Below are positions 1 through 4,407 of a DNA stretch of 5,318 nt, piece by piece (position 1 is the stretch's first letter; each line of letters starts with the position of its first letter). The stretch comes from JAFCBV01 sp965370715. GTDB taxonomy: Archaea; EX4484-52; B79-G9. The stretch lies in the NCBI GenBank assembly GCA_965370715.1, contig CBDUVQ010000064.1:1-5318 (forward strand). Reading direction: 5' to 3'. The notes beneath the pieces were generated by a model. It saw only the letters and a program-made list of their open reading frames with translations, searched no databases and was not told the origin of the DNA. The translations under genes were made by a program, and so were the position numbers.

Positions 1-579
1 AAGCACAGGCCACATGAAAAGATTTATGATTGTGGGCCACGCAAGGAGCCATCCACCGGTTATAAGAAAGAAGCCGACATATTGAGGGTTTCTTGAGTAC
101 CGGTATATGCCTTTTGTAACAAGCTTTCCTTTGGCATTGTATATTCCGCTCCACCCAAGAACCACAAGTACAGCGCCTGCTATTGTCACTACAAGCCCTG
201 CAATCATCACCCAGGTCATCGCAAAGCTTGCGCCAAGTACACTGAACGATATGATGACTTCGGGCGCAATCAAAGGCGCGCCTCCGATAGCTGATGAAAG
301 AAAGTATGTCGTGAGCGGAAAGCCATACATCTCTGCAAAAAGGGCAACAATGAATGCAGAATATATTCCGCGCGCGGACCAGCTAACTTTTTTATGGTAT
401 CCTGCAAATGCAAGGAAAGATATAAACACAAGAACATTCAGGGCAACAAGATCCCAACGGTTCTGTATCAATACAGCAGGAGTTCTTACAAGCCAGAGCG
501 CGTTCTTGATAATGAAAGGCACTGAGGTAAGAAGCAGAAGAGCAAAAAAACCGAGAATGAGAATGCGTTTTCCGGGCAT
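1..579 (-). CDS. Partial ICMT/PEMT-superfamily membrane methyltransferase (3' end outside the window)
   Basis: The minus strand reads without a stop from an ATG at 579 to the left edge, giving 193 codons of a very hydrophobic protein. Hydrophobic stretches lie at about residues 6-24, 44-60, 71-85, 104-141 and 168-190, so it is an integral membrane protein. Residues 157-170 read GIYRYSRNPQYVGF, the hallmark of the isoprenylcysteine carboxyl methyltransferase / phospholipid N-methyltransferase superfamily (G-x-Y-x-x-x-R-[HN]-P-x-Y-x-G), which contributes to S-adenosylmethionine binding; here Asn replaces the commoner His. Known family members methylate lipids or prenylated cysteines at the membrane, but the substrate cannot be told here. 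The C-terminal EE-containing half of the catalytic site would lie outside the window. The start is secure: an in-frame TAA lies ten codons upstream (609-611), with no other ATG, GTG or TTG between. It follows the pilin genes on the same strand after a 124-bp gap but has its own TATA-like element. The family is fairly sure; any link to the pilus is not. Confidence 0.85.
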   Translation of the reverse strand, partial: MPGKRILILGFFALLLLTSVPFIIKNALWLVRTPAVLIQNRWDLVALNVLVFISFLAFAGYHKKVSWSARGIYSAFIVALFAEMYGFPLTTYFLSSAIGGAPLIAPEVIISFSVLGASFAMTWVMIAGLVVTIAGAVLVVLGWSGIYNAKGKLVTKGIYRYSRNPQYVGFFLITGGWLLAWPTIINLFMWPVL

Positions 580-599
580 ACGCCTTTTGCGCTGAAAAT

Positions 600-611
600 C
601 TTTATACTTTT
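600..611 (-). promoter_or_regulatory. Probable TATA box of the membrane methyltransferase gene
   Basis: On the minus strand this reads AAAAGTATAAAG, a fair archaeal TATA element. Its centre is about 26 bp from the ATG at 579. Archaeal transcription starts about 25-27 bp downstream of the box centre, so the message would be leaderless or nearly so. No ribosome binding site is visible in front of the ATG, which agrees with this. It is inferred from position and composition only. Confidence 0.5.
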
Positions 612-622
612 AACGGTGTAGC

Positions 623-640
623 TTCGCACCAAAGTGCGGA
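623..640. repeat. Short GC-rich inverted repeat between the pilin and methyltransferase genes
   Basis: CGCAC (625-629) and GTGCG (634-638) form a perfect 5-bp inverted repeat around a 4-nt loop, with one further outer pair (T623/A640) across a mismatch. It lies 63 bp past the stop of the upstream pilin gene and just upstream of the methyltransferase TATA-like element. It could be a small operator or a weak hairpin at the end of the pilin transcript. It is short enough to be chance. Confidence 0.3.
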
Positions 641-703
641 TCAAATCTTAAAAGGCTTGAAACTTTAAACATGGTTTTAACCAAGAGTTTCATGACATCG
701 AAC

Positions 704-1177
704 CTAAAGATATGACGCCACTTCACTGCCTTTCACATTTATTGCACTTCCGGGACAGTCTGCCGGAATAACCCTTATTTTCGCAATAGAATCAATCCAT
801 GTTGTGTTAATAGCAAGCCCGACTAAAATTTCATCACCGCTGTAAAGTGTGCCCGTGAAATTAGCAGGATGTGAATAAACTGTACTGTTTAGGTTTTCAC
901 CAGTAACCCGTATTGTGCTTATGATTGCATTTCTTGTTCCTGCATTCTCAAGCGTAAGAATAAGTTGAGGCGGATTGGTTCCTGATGCATTAAATGTTGC
1001 GTTATTTGAATTAAGATTCATGTATGCGCATCCGGCATCTGCATTCTGCGATGCAGTCTCGGTTTGTGTTCGAGCCATGTTCTGCAGCCATGAAGACATA
1101 AAAGCGCCTATTGCAAGAGTAAACGCAATCAAAAGAACCGCTGCAATGAGCGGCGATACGCCCGCTCTTTTTCTCAT
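704..1177 (-). CDS. Archaeal type IV pilin-like protein (class III signal peptide), second of the pair
   Basis: This 157-residue protein begins MRKRAGVSPLIAAVLLIAFT: a short basic leader, then an uninterrupted hydrophobic helix (about residues 7-31). This is the archaeal prepilin N-terminus (archaellin/type IV pilin N-terminal, Pilin_N-like), normally cut by an archaeal prepilin peptidase right after the leader, here probably after Gly6. The helix would pack into the filament core and the remainder form the exposed head. The head has cysteines at 50 and 141 that could pair, and five N-x-S/T sequons (Asn 59, 63, 97, 106, 124). It has no charged coiled region and little resemblance to archaellins beyond the N-terminus. 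The ATG sits one base after the TAA of the upstream pilin gene, with GGGTGG (1184-1189) six bases ahead as ribosome binding site, so the two are co-transcribed and probably translationally coupled. The gene ends in TAG. It most likely encodes a subunit of the filament built by the divergent ATPase/platform operon; major versus minor pilin cannot be decided. Confidence 0.9.
   Translation of the reverse strand: MRKRAGVSPLIAAVLLIAFTLAIGAFMSSWLQNMARTQTETASQNADAGCAYMNLNSNNATFNASGTNPPQLILTLENAGTRNAIISTIRVTGENLNSTVYSHPANFTGTLYSGDEILVGLAINTTWIDSIAKIRVIPADCPGSAINVKGSEVASYL
1128..1150. repeat. 23-bp exact repeat, copy in the second pilin gene
   Basis: This block is identical, base for base, to 1642-1664. 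It encodes the LIAAVLLI part of the prepilin hydrophobic helix. Synonymous positions, including both leucine codon choices, are identical, although the genes differ widely outside the block. Confidence 0.85.
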
Positions 1178-1178
1178 C

Positions 1179-1685
1179 TTATTCCACCCAGCCGGTACTT
1201 GGTCTGATTACAGAGGTTTTCACGCCATCGCAGCTTGTTAAAAGGGTTATTTTTTCAGGCACATCTGATTCGAGTACCGATATTCCTGATATTGTTGTAT
1301 CTGCTGCGTAAGCCGTAATGTTAAACGGCCCAAAGTTGCCGCCCTGCTCTTTCAAAAGCGACATCGCATGGTTTTCATTCAGCGCCATCTTTCTTGTAAT
1401 CGTTCCATCGAGGTATTCTACAGTTATGGATGTCACTAAAATCTTTTCAGTGCCGGGATTCTCAAGCCATACAGAGAAGTTGCCTGATGTATGATCATAC
1501 CTTACAAAGTTCTTGTCTGCCCTAAGATCTGCGTACGCACACTGAATTTTCTCTTCAAACTCTGCGCTTTTTTCCACATGGCTTGACGTAAATGTCGAAA
1601 TCCATGCAGTCAATATAGCGGCAACCGCCATGGTAAATGCTATCAAAAGAACCGCTGCAATGAGTGGTGAAACTCCCTTTTTCAT
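1179..1685 (-). CDS. Archaeal type IV pilin-like protein (class III signal peptide), first of the pair
   Basis: This 168-residue protein begins MKKGVSPLIAAVLLIAFT, a classic archaeal prepilin N-terminus: two lysines, Gly4 as likely cleavage site for a prepilin peptidase, then a hydrophobic helix to about residue 29. A charged stretch follows (residues 36-46, HVEKSAEFEEK), then a beta-rich head with cysteines at 49 and 152 and possible N-glycosylation sites at Asn69 and Asn122. It is a paralogue of the gene downstream: both share GVSPLIAAVLLIAFT and a CAY motif at nearly the same place, and both have a second cysteine near the C-terminus. The ATG at 1685 lies 28 bp from the centre of a strong TATA stretch (1709-1717) with no ribosome binding site, so translation is probably leaderless or from a very short leader. 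The gene is divergent from the secretion ATPase, which fits a role as filament subunit for that machine. The pilin assignment is firm; the type of filament is inferred. Confidence 0.92.
   Translation of the reverse strand: MKKGVSPLIAAVLLIAFTMAVAAILTAWISTFTSSHVEKSAEFEEKIQCAYADLRADKNFVRYDHTSGNFSVWLENPGTEKILVTSITVEYLDGTITRKMALNENHAMSLLKEQGGNFGPFNITAYAADTTISGISVLESDVPEKITLLTSCDGVKTSVIRPSTGWVE
1642..1664. repeat. 23-bp exact repeat, copy in the first pilin gene
   Basis: This is identical to 1128-1150 in the neighbouring pilin gene, in the same orientation, with starts 514 bp apart. It could reflect a recent duplication, gene conversion or strong constraint. It could also serve as a short crossover point between the two genes. 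Confidence 0.85.
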
Positions 1686-1708
1686 ACTTTATATTTTGGA
1701 GCGAACCC

Positions 1709-1721
1709 ATATATATAGTTT
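1709..1721 (-). promoter_or_regulatory. TATA box of the pilin operon
   Basis: On the minus strand this reads AAACTATATATAT, preceded by the purine-rich GGA that could act as a TFB-recognition element. The AT core (1709-1717) is centred 28 bp from the pilin ATG at 1685, placing transcription start at or within a few bases of the start codon. This is the best promoter candidate in the window. Confidence 0.7.
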
Positions 1722-1746
1722 TCCAAAAGGCTGCTTTAAACTATAT
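1713..1746. repeat. Perfect 9-bp inverted repeat spanning the divergent promoters
   Basis: ATATAGTTT (1713-1721) and AAACTATAT (1738-1746) are exact reverse complements, separated by 16 bp. Each arm is part of the TATA element for the gene it faces: the left arm for the pilins, the right arm for the ATPase operon. The symmetry may be two near-identical TATA boxes placed back to back, or a binding site for a shared dimeric regulator. Confidence 0.75.
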
Positions 1747-1747
1747 T
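1734..1747 (+). promoter_or_regulatory. Probable TATA box of the ATPase/platform operon
   Basis: This reads CTTTAAACTATATT, upstream of the ATPase gene. Counting about 26 bp from its centre puts the transcription start near 1767. That leaves a leader of roughly 20 nt, just enough to hold the ribosome binding site at 1777-1783. It is inferred from sequence and spacing. Confidence 0.6.
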
Positions 1748-1776
1748 AACAGGCTTGCACCTTTTTTATCCTGAAA

Positions 1777-1783
1777 GAGGGGA
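1777..1783 (+). promoter_or_regulatory. Ribosome binding site that fixes the TTG start of the ATPase
   Basis: GAGGGGA closely matches the archaeal consensus GAGGTGA and ends five bases before TTG at 1789. The only other possible start in this open frame is a CTG at 1771, upstream of the site, because an in-frame TAA lies at 1747. TTG is therefore the most likely start codon. Confidence 0.75.
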
Positions 1784-1788
1784 TTTTC

Positions 1789-3525
1789 TTGGCCAAAAAA
1801 AATAAATCAAAAGCAGCTGCAAAAAAGCAGAAGCCCATAGTAAATAAATCAAAAAAAAACGCGGGCGTGAAAAAGGCAAAGAAAAAGGCACTGCCTAAAA
1901 AGGTAGCTGGCGGCCTGCGCAAAGACAACAAGGTGCATGTGAAAGCCGCACCTCACGTACCGGCTGTAAACAAAGCCCATGCTAAGGACTCTGCTGAAAA
2001 AGTACTTGAGAGCTACAATGTAAGTGCAGACCATGTTGATGCACTAATTAGCATAATTCGAACTGAAAAAGATTATGTGCCCATCTACTCACTCAAGCGC
2101 CCTGAAGTAACGGTTGGTACCCGTGTGCTTTTAAATACCCTGCGGGAAGAGCTCATAACAATAGTGCATCTTTCTACAAAGGAATTTGTTGACCCCGGTG
2201 CGGTACAAGAAATCAAGGCGCGCTTTTTCGAGAAGGCTATTCAGCTTATGGAACGCTATATACCGGACTCTTCCGCAAAGCAAAGAACTGTTCTTGCAGG
2301 AAGCCTTATACATGAAATGGTTGGGCTTGGCGACATAGAGCTTCTTCTCGAGGATCCATTCCTTGAAGAAATAGTTGTAAACAGCCACAAAGAGCCTCTT
2401 TGGGTGTATCATAAAAGATATGGATGGCTCAAGACAAATGTCATGCTGCCAAACGAAGAGGCAACATACAACTACTCATCATCTATCGGCAGGCATGTCG
2501 GCAGGCAGATAACGAACCTCACCCCGCTCATGGATGCGCACCTTACGACAGGCGACCGTGTAAATGCCACGCTTTTTCCAATATCCACAGACGGGAACAC
2601 ACTTACAATACGAAAGTTTTCGCGCTCGCCATGGACAATCATACACTTTCTTGAAGCAAACACGCTCTCAACAGAGACTGCTGCAATACTTTGGCTTGCA
2701 ATGCAGTATGAATTGAATATACTTGTTGCAGGCGGAACCGCGTCCGGAAAAACATCAATGCTAAATGTTCTTCTTCCGTTCATACCTCCTAACCAGAGAA
2801 TAATTTCCATAGAAGACACACGAGAAATCAATCTTCCTGAATACCTTCACTGGGTGCCATTTTCATCACGTGGTGCAAACCCTGAAGGAAAGGGTGAAGT
2901 GACTATGCTTGACCTGCTTGTAAACGCACTCCGTATGCGACCTGACCGGATAATAATCGGTGAGATACGAAGGACGCGGGAAGCAGAAGTAATGTTTGAG
3001 GCAATAAGAACCGGGCACTCTGCATACGCAACATTTCATGCAGACAATGCTGAGCAGGTATACAAGCGCCTTATCAACCCGCCCATGAACCTGCCTGAAA
3101 GTGTTCTTGGCGCACTGCACCTCATCGTGGTACAGTACAGGCACAGGAGGCGCGGAATACGAAGAACCACTGAAATCGCGGAAATCATTTCCCTTGAAGA
3201 AGCAAACCGGCTCAACATAATATACCGCTGGAACCCGAGAACAGACAAGATGGAGAAAAACTCCAAGATAATCCGAATGATGAGTGAAATCAATATGTAT
3301 ACCGGCATGACAGATAAAGATTTTGAGGATGACATACAAAACAAAATAGCAGTCCTTAACTGGATGAAGAAAAACAATGTAAAGACAATAAACAGTGTCG
3401 GAAAAGTATTTGCAGAATACTATAAAAACGATAAAAGGATTATCTCTCTTGCAAAAAAGAATGCCTCTGTAACAGAGGTTTTAGGGTCTACTTTTTCTGA
3501 CGAGCTTTCAAAGGAAAGCGCCTGA
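1789..3525 (+). CDS. Archaeal type IV pilus / type II secretion ATPase (FlaI/TadA family)
   Basis: This 578-residue cytoplasmic motor ATPase should hydrolyse ATP at the base of the filament machine to drive pilin assembly through the platform proteins encoded next to it. All family boxes are intact: Walker A GGTASGKT (315-322), the Asp box ISIEDTRE with catalytic Glu342, Walker B RIIIGEIR (387-394), and the His box ATFHAD (414-419). The N-terminal domain shows the typical GLGDIELLLEDPFLEEIVVN stretch (179-198), then TLTIRKF (271-277) leading into the core. The C-terminal tail (about 490-545) is the helical extension usual in archaeal members. The odd part is the beginning: residues 1-50 hold 19 lysines and an Ala/Lys/Pro-rich, surely disordered tail runs to about residue 70, longer and more basic than usual. 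Translation begins at TTG, supported by a good ribosome binding site. It is first in the operon; the TadA-TadB-TadC order and lack of other archaellum genes favour a Tad/Epd-like pilus over an archaellum. Confidence 0.95.
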   Translation: MAKKNKSKAAAKKQKPIVNKSKKNAGVKKAKKKALPKKVAGGLRKDNKVHVKAAPHVPAVNKAHAKDSAEKVLESYNVSADHVDALISIIRTEKDYVPIYSLKRPEVTVGTRVLLNTLREELITIVHLSTKEFVDPGAVQEIKARFFEKAIQLMERYIPDSSAKQRTVLAGSLIHEMVGLGDIELLLEDPFLEEIVVNSHKEPLWVYHKRYGWLKTNVMLPNEEATYNYSSSIGRHVGRQITNLTPLMDAHLTTGDRVNATLFPISTDGNTLTIRKFSRSPWTIIHFLEANTLSTETAAILWLAMQYELNILVAGGTASGKTSMLNVLLPFIPPNQRIISIEDTREINLPEYLHWVPFSSRGANPEGKGEVTMLDLLVNALRMRPDRIIIGEIRRTREAEVMFEAIRTGHSAYATFHADNAEQVYKRLINPPMNLPESVLGALHLIVVQYRHRRRGIRRTTEIAEIISLEEANRLNIIYRWNPRTDKMEKNSKIIRMMSEINMYTGMTDKDFEDDIQNKIAVLNWMKKNNVKTINSVGKVFAEYYKNDKRIISLAKKNASVTEVLGSTFSDELSKESA

Positions 3526-3526
3526 T

Positions 3527-3533
3527 GGGGTGA
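3527..3533 (+). promoter_or_regulatory. Strong ribosome binding site in front of the first platform gene
   Basis: GGGGTGA, directly after the ATPase stop codon, matches the archaeal consensus GAGGTGA at six of seven positions. The in-frame codon at suitable distance is ATA (3538, four bases away); a TTG at 3542 is eight bases away but in another frame. The ATG at 3628 is 94 bases away and has no such site. Translation therefore very likely begins near 3538, not at 3628. Confidence 0.65.
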
Positions 3534-3537
3534 GAGC

Positions 3538-4407
3538 ATATTTGGAAACAAGCACGAAAAAAACCTTGCGCGCGCATCGAGAAGGTATTTTTCCCTTGCA
3601 CAACGGCTTGAGCCATTATTTTCCAGCATGAAACTTGACCTCATGCAATCAAAAAGCTCTCTAAACCTTCGGGAGCACATAGCAGTATCACTTAAGACAG
3701 CAGTAAACTCAACTGTCTGCCTTTCGCTGACACTGGCTGCCATGGGATACATATTTGAAAACATGTCAATATTGAAAATAGGGCTGCTTTCAGTCCCTGC
3801 AATATTTTTGATGATGCTTTACACTGCATTGTATAAGCCAAACGTGCGGGCAAAAACCCGTGCGCGCAAGGTCGAGCAGGAGTTGCCCTATGCAATGAGG
3901 CATCTTTTAATAGAAATAAAATCCGGCGTGCCCCTGTACAATGCCATTGTCGCGGCTTCTGAAGGATACGGAGAATGCTCTGTTGAACTGAAGCAAATAG
4001 TCTGTGAGGTAAACGCCGGAAAACCGCAGGTACAGGCACTTGAAGACAGCATATTCCGAAATCCTTCTGTTGCATACAGGCGAAGCTTTTGGCAGCTACT
4101 CAATGCAATCAAGACCGGAACAGATATTGAGACCTCTCTTGACAACACAGTTCAAAATATGCTTAAGGATCAGCTTCTTTCAATAAAGAAGTACGGACAG
4201 GAGCTGAACCCCTGGACACTCATGTATATGATGTTTGCTGTAATAATGCCTTCTCTTGGAATCACATTTTTCATGATCCTCTCAACCTTTACAGGCATGA
4301 GCCTTTCAGGAAGCATGCTATCCGTTATGGTTCTAGGGCTTGCAGTATTTCAGCTCATGTTTATGAACCTCATAAAAACAAAAAGGCCGATGGTGAAATC
4401 ACAATGA
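3538..4407 (+). CDS. First T2SF-domain platform protein (TadB/TadC/FlaJ-like); start codon unusual
   Basis: This is the inner-membrane platform protein that couples the ATPase to pilin polymerisation. Counted from the ATG at 3628, it has membrane segments at about 25-43, 48-68, 195-220 and 227-249. A cytoplasmic T2SF domain (about 86-218) begins LPYAMRHLLIEIKSGVPLYN, the usual signature. The frame upstream of 3628 clearly continues the protein: about 30 more residues, including RRYFSLAQRLEPLF, resemble the family's normal N-terminus, giving about 289 residues. Yet no ATG, GTG or TTG lies in frame between the ATPase stop (3523-3525) and 3628. I put the start at ATA 3538, behind the strong ribosome binding site. 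Alternatives are a one-base error or frameshift in the G4 run (then ATG 3525, giving MGESIFGNK), or TTG 3542 with slippage on the A7 run at 3557-3563. A conventional annotation would use 3628..4407. It ends in TGA overlapping the next gene's ATG by four bases, so it is coupled to it. The family is certain; the exact start is not. Confidence 0.9.
   Translation: MFGNKHEKNLARASRRYFSLAQRLEPLFSSMKLDLMQSKSSLNLREHIAVSLKTAVNSTVCLSLTLAAMGYIFENMSILKIGLLSVPAIFLMMLYTALYKPNVRAKTRARKVEQELPYAMRHLLIEIKSGVPLYNAIVAASEGYGECSVELKQIVCEVNAGKPQVQALEDSIFRNPSVAYRRSFWQLLNAIKTGTDIETSLDNTVQNMLKDQLLSIKKYGQELNPWTLMYMMFAVIMPSLGITFFMILSTFTGMSLSGSMLSVMVLGLAVFQLMFMNLIKTKRPMVKSQ

Noticed and set aside
107..595. Open plus-strand frame of 162 codons
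   Set aside because: It lies opposite the membrane methyltransferase, whose conserved motif and hydrophobic pattern are on the minus strand. The plus-strand translation has no recognisable domain and no ribosome binding site.
704..706. TAG of the second pilin gene as a pyrrolysine codon
   Set aside because: Readthrough would add only nine residues before a TAA, and nothing else suggests TAG recoding.
704..1685. Pilin pair as archaellins
   Set aside because: The similarity is confined to the shared prepilin N-terminus. No other archaellum gene is present and the heads do not look like archaellins.
1746..2034. Small minus-strand frames rich in Phe
   Set aside because: They are the complement of the lysine-rich (A-rich) start of the ATPase gene; poly-Lys codons read as poly-Phe in reverse.
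3628..3630. ATG as start of the first platform gene
   Set aside because: It has no ribosome binding site, it would leave a gap of about 100 bp in a tightly packed operon, and the in-frame residues upstream look like the family's N-terminus.
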